The notes below the pieces were generated by a model. It was not told where the DNA came from and did no database searches. It saw nothing but the letters and a program-made list of their open reading frames with translations. The position numbers were made by a program, and so were the translations under genes. Of a stretch of 54,655 bases of DNA, positions 18,005 to 25,641 are shown piece by piece (the first letter of the stretch is position 1; every line of letters begins with the position of its first letter). The stretch lies in contig JAUSDC010000078.1 of assembly GCA_030650845.1 (NCBI GenBank), forward strand, positions 1-54,655, given 5' to 3'. Source of the stretch: Candidatus Methanoperedens sp. GTDB taxonomy: Archaea; Halobacteriota; Methanosarcinia; Methanosarcinales; Methanoperedenaceae.

Positions 18005-18081
18005 ACTACAAAGATTATATATCTTGCGATGACGTATATTATCCCGAAGTTAATATTTAAACGAAGGGAAAATAGACAATT

Positions 18082-19059
18082 ATGACAGAGGATTCAAGAA
18101 TATCTGAACTTGCAAAGTTAGCTAGAACCTCAGTTAAAGTGATCGGTCTTGGCGGCGCAGGCTGCAACATGGTATCATGGATAGCACAAAACGGAACTGA
18201 TGGGATAAAGACCATTGCTGCAGACGCCGACGCAGTACACCTGCTCACAGCAAAGAGCGATGTGAGGATACTGATGGGTGAGAAAGCTTACATGGGACGA
18301 GGATGCGGAGGTTATCCAGAACGCGGCTCAGAGGCAGCCAGGGAGAGCATCAATGAAATAAAGAAGGAACTTGAAGGTTCTAACCTTGTCTTCATAATAG
18401 CAGGCCTTGGCGGCGGTTCAGGTAGCGGATCTGCCCCGATCGTTGCAGAGGCTGTTCGTGAGACTGGAGCCCTGACGATCGGATGCGTAACTATTCCATT
18501 TGGTTCAGAGATAGTGAGGCGGAAAAAAGCGATATCTGGTATAAAGGCGCTCAGTAACAAATGCGATTCATTGGTCGTTATCGATAACTCAAAACTAAGA
18601 ACGGTCGCAGGTGAGATGCCTCTTAAAGAAGGTTTTGCTGTTGTAAACGCTCTTGTGGGGTCTTTTATTAAGAACATGACCGAGACGATAATCCATCCAA
18701 GTCTTGTGAACATTGTTTACTCAGACATGCGATCGATAATGGAAAGGGGCGGGATATCTGCGATCGGCATAGGTGAAGCAGATGGTGAGAAACGCATTGA
18801 AAAAGCGGTAGAACAGGCTCTTTCCACGCCGCTTATTGAGGTTTCGGATATTTCATCAGCATACGGAATGCTTATCCACATAATGGGCGGGGAAGATATG
18901 ACCCTAGGTGAAGTCACACAGGCTGCAGAATTGATGCTCAAGATAGCTCCGAACACCGGGCGCATCATATGGGGAGCAAAGGTGGATGAAAAGATGGCAG
19001 GACGTGTTAAGGTAACTGCGGTGCTCACGGGTGTTTCGAAACCTGAAAATATGAAGTGA
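18082..19059 (+). CDS. Divergent FtsZ-family GTPase
   Basis: 325 residues. N-terminal VKVIGLGGAGCNMVSWI and the tubulin signature as GLGGGSGSGSAP, where classical FtsZ has GGGTGTG. The T7 synergy loop reads LVNIVYSDMRSIM: the first of the two Asp residues used for GTP hydrolysis in FtsZ (N-x-D-x-x-D) is Val here, the second is kept. The C-terminal tail that tethers FtsZ to membrane partners is absent. A box AATATTTAAACG lies at about 18050-18061, so the mRNA is probably leaderless. Likely an accessory FtsZ paralogue rather than the main division protein. Confidence 0.85.
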   Translation: MTEDSRISELAKLARTSVKVIGLGGAGCNMVSWIAQNGTDGIKTIAADADAVHLLTAKSDVRILMGEKAYMGRGCGGYPERGSEAARESINEIKKELEGSNLVFIIAGLGGGSGSGSAPIVAEAVRETGALTIGCVTIPFGSEIVRRKKAISGIKALSNKCDSLVVIDNSKLRTVAGEMPLKEGFAVVNALVGSFIKNMTETIIHPSLVNIVYSDMRSIMERGGISAIGIGEADGEKRIEKAVEQALSTPLIEVSDISSAYGMLIHIMGGEDMTLGEVTQAAELMLKIAPNTGRIIWGAKVDEKMAGRVKVTAVLTGVSKPENMK

Positions 19060-19119
19060 TGGGGGACTGAATCGATTTATAAACCCATTAGATAAAATCA
19101 ATCACTGCTGACTGATCAT

Positions 19120-19448
19120 ATGGTTTTTGCCCCGAAATACAGGGGCAAGATACTGACTGGAGATGTCGCAATGATATGCGAGGGCATTATTTGTAAGACC
19201 TGTAAAGAACTGGGCATTGAGATAATCGAGATAGCAGTAAATCCAGACCACGTCCACATTTTCTTCAAATACCTTCCGAAATATTCGTTAAGTTTTATTG
19301 GTGTGGTGAGCATATGTGGGCGCCTAGCTGCTTCCATGGAAGCGTTGGGAATGGCTGGGATGTTGTAAGCAGGTATATTGATACTCAGGATGTACATCAT
19401 GCTAAGAACGCTAGCTACAGGCCTCGTACATTTGTAAGGGGTTTGTGA
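19120..19448 (+). pseudogene. IS200/IS605-type TnpA (Y1 transposase) remnant
   Basis: Begins LTDHMVFAPKYRGKILTGDVA and includes the HUH motif NPDHVHIFF. After KYSLSFIG the frame shifts and the homologous text resumes as HMWAPSCFHGSVGNGWDVV and SRYIDTQ, ending at 19446-19448. The linker of about 25 residues around the usual KGRTSR region is deleted. It is therefore inactive. No TnpB is nearby. Confidence 0.85.
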
Positions 19449-19664
19449 CTGAAGACGATAGAAAACTCATGTTCCTGAAGGCGATAGGAAGCAAAAACGA
19501 CTTTTTCGTGCAGTTTCACAGGCGCCAGTTAATAGGAATATTTGTTGGATTTATTCACCCACATTGCATAAAGGTAAGTTTATACGGATAAATATCATTA
19601 GAACACCTTGAAAGAGTTGGAAATATGCAAAATCAATTTGGGTAAATATAAAATACAGATTACG

Positions 19665-19859
19665 ATGAAAATACGTGAAATCATAAAATTGCTTAAAACA
19701 GATGGCTGGTATATCGTGGCAATAAAAGGCAGCCATCAACAATATAAGCACCCAACCAAACTAGGCAGAGTAACAATCGCAGGTCATCCAGGTGATGATT
19801 TGTCGGAAGGAACATTAAACAGTATATTGAAGCAAGCTAAATTGAAGAAGGTGAAGTGA
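19665..19859 (+). CDS. hicA: HicA-type mRNA interferase toxin
   Basis: 64 residues from the ATG at 19665 (MKIREIIKLLKTDGWYIVAI); the frame is open to 19608 but this start matches the family. Catalytic His sits in KGSHQQYKHP, followed by VTIAGHPGDDLSEGTLNSIL. This double-stranded-RNA-binding-like fold cleaves mRNA. Located just before hicB. Confidence 0.9.
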   Translation: MKIREIIKLLKTDGWYIVAIKGSHQQYKHPTKLGRVTIAGHPGDDLSEGTLNSILKQAKLKKVK

Positions 19860-19861
19860 AA

Positions 19862-20101
19862 ATGTATCGTTTTCTTGTTGTGATCGAAAAGGCAAATAAA
19901 AACTATTCGGCATATTCGCCGGATTTACCGGGATGTGTGGCAACAGGTGCCACCCGCGAAGATGCTGAAAAGAATATATATGAAGCTATTGAAATGCATA
20001 TAAATGGATTACTGGAGGATAATTTATCCATTCCAGAATCAAAGTCTTTTGCAGAGTATGTAGCTGTTGCGGAAAAACCAATTGTGGGGCAAACGGCTTA
20101 A
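19862..20101 (+). CDS. hicB: HicB-type antitoxin
   Basis: 79 residues from ATG 19862 (a GTG at 19856 is also in frame). The HicB fold is shown by YSAYSPDLPGCVATGATREDAEKNI and a C-terminal IPESKSFAEYVAVAE. No ribbon-helix-helix or HTH tail is evident, so DNA binding would have to come from elsewhere. Follows hicA by 2 nt. Confidence 0.9.
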   Translation: MYRFLVVIEKANKNYSAYSPDLPGCVATGATREDAEKNIYEAIEMHINGLLEDNLSIPESKSFAEYVAVAEKPIVGQTA

Positions 20102-20200
20102 TGATAATCTGCTTCTCCAAAACATTGTTTCCTCTTTTGAATTTTTGCGCCTGGATTAAAACACAAAAATAGTTAAAACAGCTAATTAGAAAGGAGGAAC

Positions 20201-20251
20201 ATGCTACTGAATATACTTAATCGAAAGAAGAAACTCAACAAAAAGAGGTGA
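20201..20251 (+). CDS. Possible 16-residue lysine-rich small protein or leader peptide
   Basis: ATG with an AAAGGAGG 4 nt upstream, encoding MLLNILNRKKKLNKKR. Its stop lies 4 nt before the next gene, and the ribosome site of that gene (GAGGTG) is inside its last codons. This looks like translational coupling or a leader peptide. Amino-acid sequence alone cannot prove it. Confidence 0.4.
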   Translation: MLLNILNRKKKLNKKR

Positions 20252-20255
20252 AAAT

Positions 20256-20483
20256 ATGAAAAAGAAAGATGAATTCCAGGATGTTTATGAAGATGTTGTA
20301 ATTGAGAACTATGGCATCCCTGTAGTTATTACAGATGTCCTTGTCAGGAAGCACAAAATCACGGGCAGAAATATATACATAAACCATCCTGATTCAATAC
20401 ACAAAATAGAGAAGGGACTAAAAGCAGCGCTTGCTCTAATTACTCCGATAGGAACGAAAAAAGCTATTGTGGAGTTCGAGTGA
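20256..20483 (+). CDS. Small conserved-looking protein, function unknown
   Basis: 75 residues with a strong GAGGTG ribosome site 6 nt upstream. The sequence is half beta-like (IPVVITDVLVRKHKITGRNIYI) and half helical (IHKIEKGLKAALALI). No family recognised. It sits between hicAB and the FwdC-like gene and directly after the short ORF at 20201. Confidence 0.6.
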   Translation: MKKKDEFQDVYEDVVIENYGIPVVITDVLVRKHKITGRNIYINHPDSIHKIEKGLKAALALITPIGTKKAIVEFE

Positions 20484-20530
20484 TTTCAGAATTTAGGCGC
20501 CTGAAATAAATACTAAGAACTAAGAGCACA

Positions 20531-21496
20531 ATGTTCCTTACCCTGAAAGAGCGCGTGGACAGCCTCTGTGATTATACCTATACTTTCACATTGAAGAACA
20601 GCAGACTCCACCCTGACAGCGTCATACCATACCAGGAGGATACAAATTATACCTTCAAAGACCTTGTGGATGAATTAAGAAGCGGGGGAGAAGTAAGGAT
20701 CGTCGCAAGTGCAGGAAAACGACTTGCCAACAGCATGGGCACTGACCTGAGGCAATTCGGAGGTTCTGGAAACATTGAAAAAGCTGGCAGAATCTATATC
20801 GACGGTGATGTGGCATCTGAGATGGGAATGGGCATGGTCGCAGGGATCATATATGTAAAAGGGAACATTGAAGAACCTCTTGGGAATATTGTCGAAGTCG
20901 TCTCAGATCAGGAAGGTTATCGAAAATTCAGGTCAATAACTGAAATTCTCTGCAACGGGGTGGGAAAAGATAAACTCATCAAAAATAATTATAACGAGCA
21001 GAAAAAGCATCTAACTCTCAATGACTGCAAACTTCGCGGGACAATAGGTGCGCGCTGTTATTGTGATGCGCTTGTTTCGGTTGAAGGAGGTACCTACAAC
21101 GGCACAGGGCTTTTGATGCGAAAAGGGGTTGTTCATGTAATGGGCGATGCAGGTATGAATTCAGGAGCGCATCTTGATGGGGGTATTGTGGTCGTGGATG
21201 GAATGGCAGGTGAGTTTGCGGGCGCATATATGAAAAAAGGGACACTGATATTGAATGATACAAAGGGATTTGCAGGAGCCAACCTTAAGGACGGGGTAAT
21301 TTATGCTCATAGGAAGATTAGAACTGCGCCTCCTGTTGAGGAGCTTTCTATGTCTCAGGAGGATGCAAAGGTAATGATCAAGCATCTTGGCATCAGGCAT
21401 GTGGAGGCTATGAGCTATCATAAGTACGGGATTGCGAGGGAGCGGCTGGTGAAGATGAGGGATGGGAGCGTGGTGGTGAGGAAAGTGGGGGAATGA
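20531..21496 (+). CDS. FwdC/GltB-type GXGXG beta-helix protein
   Basis: 321 residues. The second half has repeated glycine motifs of a right-handed beta-helix: GTIGARCYCDA, GTYNGTGLLMRKG, GDAGMNSGAHLDGG, GEFAGAYMKKG, GFAGANLKDG. This matches subunit C of formylmethanofuran dehydrogenase and the GltB alpha domain. Unlike true FwdC it is not in an fwd cluster and has a long unique C-terminus (from residue 270). In FwdABC the subunit is structural; what this free copy binds is unknown. Confidence 0.75.
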   Translation: MFLTLKERVDSLCDYTYTFTLKNSRLHPDSVIPYQEDTNYTFKDLVDELRSGGEVRIVASAGKRLANSMGTDLRQFGGSGNIEKAGRIYIDGDVASEMGMGMVAGIIYVKGNIEEPLGNIVEVVSDQEGYRKFRSITEILCNGVGKDKLIKNNYNEQKKHLTLNDCKLRGTIGARCYCDALVSVEGGTYNGTGLLMRKGVVHVMGDAGMNSGAHLDGGIVVVDGMAGEFAGAYMKKGTLILNDTKGFAGANLKDGVIYAHRKIRTAPPVEELSMSQEDAKVMIKHLGIRHVEAMSYHKYGIARERLVKMRDGSVVVRKVGE

Positions 21497-21563
21497 GTAT
21501 ATATTTTAGAAAGACTGGTTAAATCTAATATTATATCCCACAGTAATATTGATATACTTTTAA

Positions 21564-21576
21564 TTACTCCTAGTAA
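21564..21576. promoter_or_regulatory. Palindrome upstream of the XRE-CBS gene, candidate operator
   Basis: TTACT-CCT-AGTAA with perfect 5-bp arms, 6 nt before the ATG. A related AGTAATATT lies 21 nt upstream (about 21542-21550). The position fits autorepression by the HTH protein encoded next. Confidence 0.45.
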
Positions 21577-21582
21577 TATATT

Positions 21583-22140
21583 ATGTCCCTTCCAACACCA
21601 GAAGATTTCAAAAAACTGCGTCTGGAATTGGGTCTTACCCAGCACGACATAGCTACCCGTGCAGGCGTAAGCCAGCCCCTGATAGCGCGTATTGAGTCAG
21701 GGGATGTTGATCCAAGACTGTCCACATTACATAAAATATTTAACGCTTTTGATGCTGCGCGCAAAGAAAAGGTGCTTGTCAGGGATGTTATGCATTCCCC
21801 CATCATTCATACTACTTCAGATAGTTCGATAGAGGATGCTGTTCGCATACTCGAGGAACATGGATTTTCCCAGATGCCTGTAATAGATAAAGGAGTCCCT
21901 GTTGGCAGCATATCAACTGACCAGATAGTGTCATCCATGACAGACCAGGATATCAAGAAAGTCTCGCATCTTCTGGTACGCAATATTATGGGTGAGTCCT
22001 TCCCCACGGTCTCTATCACCTCTGATGCAAATACGGTCTCAAGGATACTGGAAAAGAATCCTGCGGTTCTTGTGCTTGAAAAAGGGGTAGTGGTGGGCAT
22101 GGTGACAAAACACGATATTATGAAGATGTTAAGAGGATAA
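21583..22140 (+). CDS. XRE-type HTH regulator with two CBS domains
   Basis: 185 residues. The helix-turn-helix spans about residues 8-60 (LGLTQHDIATRAGVSQPLIARIE), followed by CBS 1 (VRDVMHSPIIHTT to SISTDQI) and CBS 2 (VRNIMGESFPTVSI to MVTKHDIMKML). CBS pairs bind adenosyl ligands, so this is probably a repressor that reads energy or SAM status; the ligand is not known. This architecture is common in methanogenic archaea. Confidence 0.92.
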   Translation: MSLPTPEDFKKLRLELGLTQHDIATRAGVSQPLIARIESGDVDPRLSTLHKIFNAFDAARKEKVLVRDVMHSPIIHTTSDSSIEDAVRILEEHGFSQMPVIDKGVPVGSISTDQIVSSMTDQDIKKVSHLLVRNIMGESFPTVSITSDANTVSRILEKNPAVLVLEKGVVVGMVTKHDIMKMLRG

Positions 22141-22228
22141 CAGCTTTGCACCCAAAATACAGTTTTTGAGTTATGAAAAAAGGCATAAAAGTTGTATTTG
22201 TAGGAATTGTGATTATAACTGGTGGAAT

Positions 22229-22606
22229 ATGAACACAAAGAGTTTTCTGTTTAGGTTAATAGGATTATACAGCCTTATTCTGGGAGTATTATTTGTTATT
22301 GGGCAAATTGAGCACTATATAGAACTGCGTGTTCTTATGGAACAAGGGGCAATAATAGTAGAAGAACCGCTGCATATAGAACAAATAGTCCTACTATTAC
22401 TTGCTAATGGTTCGATTTTATGGCTGGTCATTGGGGGATTATTATCATTTAAGAAACATTCAAAAGTTATAGCAATCTCTCTATTAATTACTCAGATAAT
22501 TTTAGAATTTTTGACGGGCTTTACTATTGGAATGTTCTTTTTGTCTGGAAGTATTGTACTTGCCATTTCCTTAATCGGTTACGATTTTATTAATTCGGGG
22601 GAATAG
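22229..22606 (+). CDS. Small four-helix membrane protein, function unknown
   Basis: 125 residues from the ATG at 22229 (MNTKSFLFRLIG, with GGTGG 5 nt upstream). Four hydrophobic segments are visible: ILGVLFVIG, IVLLLLANGSILWLVIGG, VIAISLLITQIILEF and MFFLSGSIVLAISLI. No family recognised. Confidence 0.6.
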   Translation: MNTKSFLFRLIGLYSLILGVLFVIGQIEHYIELRVLMEQGAIIVEEPLHIEQIVLLLLANGSILWLVIGGLLSFKKHSKVIAISLLITQIILEFLTGFTIGMFFLSGSIVLAISLIGYDFINSGE

Positions 22607-22677
22607 AATATTTCATTACTTTTGCTTTTGAATGGGAGGATAACCCTAAATACTTAATAATCAATATATAATTGTTC

Positions 22678-22875
22678 CGGACCTACGAAGTCTGGGGCAA
22701 ATCGTGTTGATAGGTCCTTGCGGGAGAACGGCAACGCCAATATCTATGACCGTACAGACAACCCCAACGCGGTACACGCGATATCGCCTGATACTAGGGT
22801 TACGGCAACGGACTGCGGCATGAGCCATCGGATGAAGTTCCGGGTTAGTGTCAGGCTACAGCAACTCAATTTTTT
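22678..22875 (+). ncRNA. Candidate structured non-coding RNA
   Basis: A GC-rich stretch inside AT-rich flanks with no convincing gene. A TATA-like box CTAAATACTTAA (22646-22657) lies about 26 nt before the proposed start. The stem GGACCTA/TAGGTCC is perfect with a 25-nt loop. Further stems are GGC-AAC-GCC, CGGA-N6-TCCG and GGC-ATGA-GCC, and ACGGCAACG occurs twice. It ends in a T-run at 22870-22875. It lacks the landmark motifs of SRP RNA, RNase P RNA and C/D-box RNAs. A decayed gene is the alternative. Confidence 0.4.
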
Positions 22876-22884
22876 GTAGATAAA

Positions 22885-22957
22885 AACAACGAACTTAACG
22901 AACTGAAACGAACTCCAGTAGCGTGAGTTCGTTTCGAGTTCGTACCCGTTCGTTGTT
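22885..22957. repeat. ACGAACT palindromic repeat, copy 2
   Basis: ACGAACT at 22889, 22898 and 22908; AGTTCGT at 22926 and 22937, and a one-base variant at 22947. The ends are AACAACGAAC and GTTCGTTGTT. It lies just after the candidate ncRNA and 19 nt before the 3' end of the minus-strand gene at 22976, so it could also act as a bidirectional transcript end. Confidence 0.85.
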
Positions 22958-22975
22958 AATTTTTAAACGCACCAC

Positions 22976-23197
22976 CTATCTTTTTATGAGCCTTTCCCTT
23001 ATCAAATAAACACATATCGCAAGCACCGCAACACCGTACAGCGCCTGGAATATGTTCTGATATTTATAATTAAACCAGGTCTGGATCAACATTTCAATTG
23101 ATGTGTATATCTTGAATATTGCCAGTAATGCGAACAGCATTGCTATCAGGAACGTCCCGGTGTAAAAATAATCCTCTAATTTTTCTCGGCTTATCAT
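22976..23197 (-). CDS. Small two-helix membrane protein
   Basis: 73 residues with two membrane segments (FLIAMLFALLAIFKIY and ALYGVAVLAICVYLI) and a short basic end. The start overlaps the stop of the PGF-CTERM gene (TAATG), so the two are co-translated and the product probably works with that surface protein. Confidence 0.7.
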   Translation of the reverse strand: MISREKLEDYFYTGTFLIAMLFALLAIFKIYTSIEMLIQTWFNYKYQNIFQALYGVAVLAICVYLIRERLIKR

Positions 23198-24192
23198 TAT
23201 GATCTCCTCCTTGATGCTATTACTAATATCAGCGCGGCAAATGCGAATATAAACTCAAATCCGGGCTCCTGTTTCATTGGGGGAGCATATCCCATAGCAT
23301 CTGCAGTCATCGTTACTCCAGGAACAGGGGGGGCGCCGCCTTCGCGCATGAACTTGGAAACTTCTATGGTCATCTTCTTCTCCTGACTCTCTTTCGGGAC
23401 TGTTTTTGTTGGAGCAAGCATCAAGGCTTTCTCCCATGTATTTACCAGAACATCCCCTTTCCAGAGTTCCACCACCATCATATAATTATAACCCTCAGGC
23501 ACATCAAGCTGGACGCTTTTGACTGAGGTAGCTTCACCTGCGATGACTCCAGTCTCAGATGATTTTTTATCAGCAAGAAGGTTTGATTCAGCCTGGCGGG
23601 CCTTAACTATCATATTCATATTCTCGGAAGGCGCTGCCCATTTATTCTCAAGATATACATCAGACGTTATTGAGGCTTTTCCACCTGATGCTCCAACCAC
23701 GATAAAATCAATATTGTTGACCTCAACACCGCTCTTTTTTGCAGCTGGTGTGAGGGCATTCAACCCTTTTATTCCTACTGACCCGCTTTCCCTGATGCTC
23801 CCGTTGTCATATAGCAGTATCCTGAGGTCGTAGTTCCCATCTCGTTGAACTTTTAATTTCGCCCAGGCTGTTACAGTTTTATCACTGTCGCTCGCAGGTA
23901 TGGGAGTTGAAACTTCAGCCTCATGAAGACCTGTGTTGCTATTTATCGCACGTATTAGCATTATGGGGTTTTTCGCTTCGCCCTCACCATGATAAATATA
24001 TGCAGTTACGTTAACCTCTATTAGATCGCTTGTTACCTCAACAGGTTTTACATCGATCTCACGTATGGAAAAGGATGCTGGTGGTTTGTATTCTTTTTCA
24101 TTTATAAGGGCGTCGCTATTCATCAGTACAATGGCAATTGATACCACAAATATTACACCCAGAAGTGCTATAATAACTTTTTCAGCTTTCAT
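23197..24192 (-). CDS. Exported PGF-CTERM surface protein
   Basis: 331 residues. N-terminal signal anchor VIIALLGVIFVVSIAIVLM; C-terminal tripartite sorting signal PGFEFIFAFAALILVIASRR (PGF, hydrophobic helix, Arg cluster) of the kind cut by archaeosortase and lipid-linked to the membrane. The body is beta-rich and probably holds two related beta-sandwich modules (around 40-130 and 150-265). Probably an S-layer-associated protein; ligand unknown. Confidence 0.8.
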   Translation of the reverse strand: MKAEKVIIALLGVIFVVSIAIVLMNSDALINEKEYKPPASFSIREIDVKPVEVTSDLIEVNVTAYIYHGEGEAKNPIMLIRAINSNTGLHEAEVSTPIPASDSDKTVTAWAKLKVQRDGNYDLRILLYDNGSIRESGSVGIKGLNALTPAAKKSGVEVNNIDFIVVGASGGKASITSDVYLENKWAAPSENMNMIVKARQAESNLLADKKSSETGVIAGEATSVKSVQLDVPEGYNYMMVVELWKGDVLVNTWEKALMLAPTKTVPKESQEKKMTIEVSKFMREGGAPPVPGVTMTADAMGYAPPMKQEPGFEFIFAFAALILVIASRRRS

Positions 24193-24253
24193 AATCCCTG
24201 TCAGGTATTCGCTTCAAGGGTTTATATAGGTTTACATCCGAAAAAACACTTCG

Positions 24254-25552
24254 TTATCTTTGCTTTTCCTTCTTTGAATTATGCATCCCGTTGGCGCTGT
24301 GCTCTTCGATAATGGACTCAAGCATGAAATACTTCTCAACGAATTTCTTGAGCTCCTCATCAGATATCGCAGATATACGCTTCTCCTCATTATACAATTT
24401 CTGGATATCAGCCTGTATTGCCTTCACCCGGGGATCGTTCTTATCGACCGTCGTGTTCACATGCATCAGATCATTTAAAGACTCCTCCACCTTGAACCTT
24501 ATCACTTCAATTCCGGAAGAATCCCCTATCATCAACTGCCTTTTTCCCCCAACTATTTCAGGGGGATAGGGTTCGTAAGTGAATGGATTTTTTATGATAC
24601 CTGCAGTGTGAATGCCGCTCTCGTGGGCAAAGATGTTCTTACCAACTACGGATTTGTTGCGCGGCACCCTTATTCCGATCTCCCTTTCCATGAACTCAGC
24701 AAATTCAGTAATTGATCTGAGGTCGTATTTCTGGAATCCTTCCACACGCTGTATCAGGAACAGGGCGACTTTCTCAAGTTCGGCATTTCCTGCCCGTTCA
24801 CCTATTCCCAGGAATGTGAGACTTGACCAGTTCGCACCGTACCAGTATCCTGCAATAGAACATGCCACCGACATCCCGAAATCATCATGGATATGAGTTT
24901 CAATGTTCTTTGTCCCGATCTCGCGCAATCTCCTGACAATATAAGGAATGCCATATGGCTCATCAGCCTCAGGGAAAGGCAAGCCAAAGCCCACTGTATC
25001 GCACAGGCGTATTATGCAGTCAGGATCGATCTCAAGAAGTTTTTCAATAAGCGGGAATACAAAACCTTCGTTATCTGCACGGGTCATATCTTCGATATGC
25101 GCCCTTGTCTTGAGACCATGATCAACTGCATACTGCAGCGCATCTGTATATTTCTTCTGTGCCTCTTCGCGGCTAGCCAGTCCCATCTTGTCTATAACAT
25201 GAGAATCAGAAACAGACATCAGGATACCGGTTTCCTTGATCCCGTCCATGCTCAGTACAAAATCAATGTCCTTTGGATTGGCGCGCGCCCATCCTGTAAC
25301 TTCGGGAAATTCATAACCCCTGTCAAGCATTTCTTTTACGGCTTCCCTGTCCCGTTCATTATAGACGAAGGTCTCAAGCTTCTCGATCCCGATCTTATGA
25401 AGATATTCATATATCTGGGTCTTGTGCTTTTTCTTCATCACTATGCCTGCCATCTGGGAGCCGTCTCGGATAGTGCTGTCACTTATGAATACATCCTGCC
25501 CAAGCGGTAGTTTTATCCTGGGCAGGTCTTCGTATGATCTATAGACTTTCAT
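24254..25552 (-). CDS. Homocitrate/isopropylmalate synthase-family (DRE-TIM) enzyme
   Basis: 432 residues. The metal and substrate motif DSTIRDGSQ opens the TIM barrel (residue about 25), with HIHDDFGMSVA (HxH metal ligands) and the glycine-rich GIGERAGNAELE, then FAHESGIHTAGI. These are hallmarks of acetyl-CoA-dependent 2-oxoacid condensing enzymes (AksA, NifV, LeuA, CimA). The C-terminal LeuA regulatory domain is absent. Which oxoacid is used cannot be told; an AksA-like role in coenzyme B synthesis is possible but unproven. Confidence 0.82.
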   Translation of the reverse strand: MKVYRSYEDLPRIKLPLGQDVFISDSTIRDGSQMAGIVMKKKHKTQIYEYLHKIGIEKLETFVYNERDREAVKEMLDRGYEFPEVTGWARANPKDIDFVLSMDGIKETGILMSVSDSHVIDKMGLASREEAQKKYTDALQYAVDHGLKTRAHIEDMTRADNEGFVFPLIEKLLEIDPDCIIRLCDTVGFGLPFPEADEPYGIPYIVRRLREIGTKNIETHIHDDFGMSVACSIAGYWYGANWSSLTFLGIGERAGNAELEKVALFLIQRVEGFQKYDLRSITEFAEFMEREIGIRVPRNKSVVGKNIFAHESGIHTAGIIKNPFTYEPYPPEIVGGKRQLMIGDSSGIEVIRFKVEESLNDLMHVNTTVDKNDPRVKAIQADIQKLYNEEKRISAISDEELKKFVEKYFMLESIIEEHSANGMHNSKKEKQR

Positions 25553-25641
25553 TGGGGGTCAGATTGTTATTAGAATTTATATTCCTTGTGGTTTTGGTGG
25601 TACAGGAATCCTTAAGGCAATTCATATCATAAAAATAGATA

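Noticed and set aside
22678-22875. SRP RNA or RNase P RNA
   Set aside because: The conserved SRP helix 8 (GGAAGGGAGCA-like) and RNase P core motifs were not found, so only a generic RNA candidate is reported.
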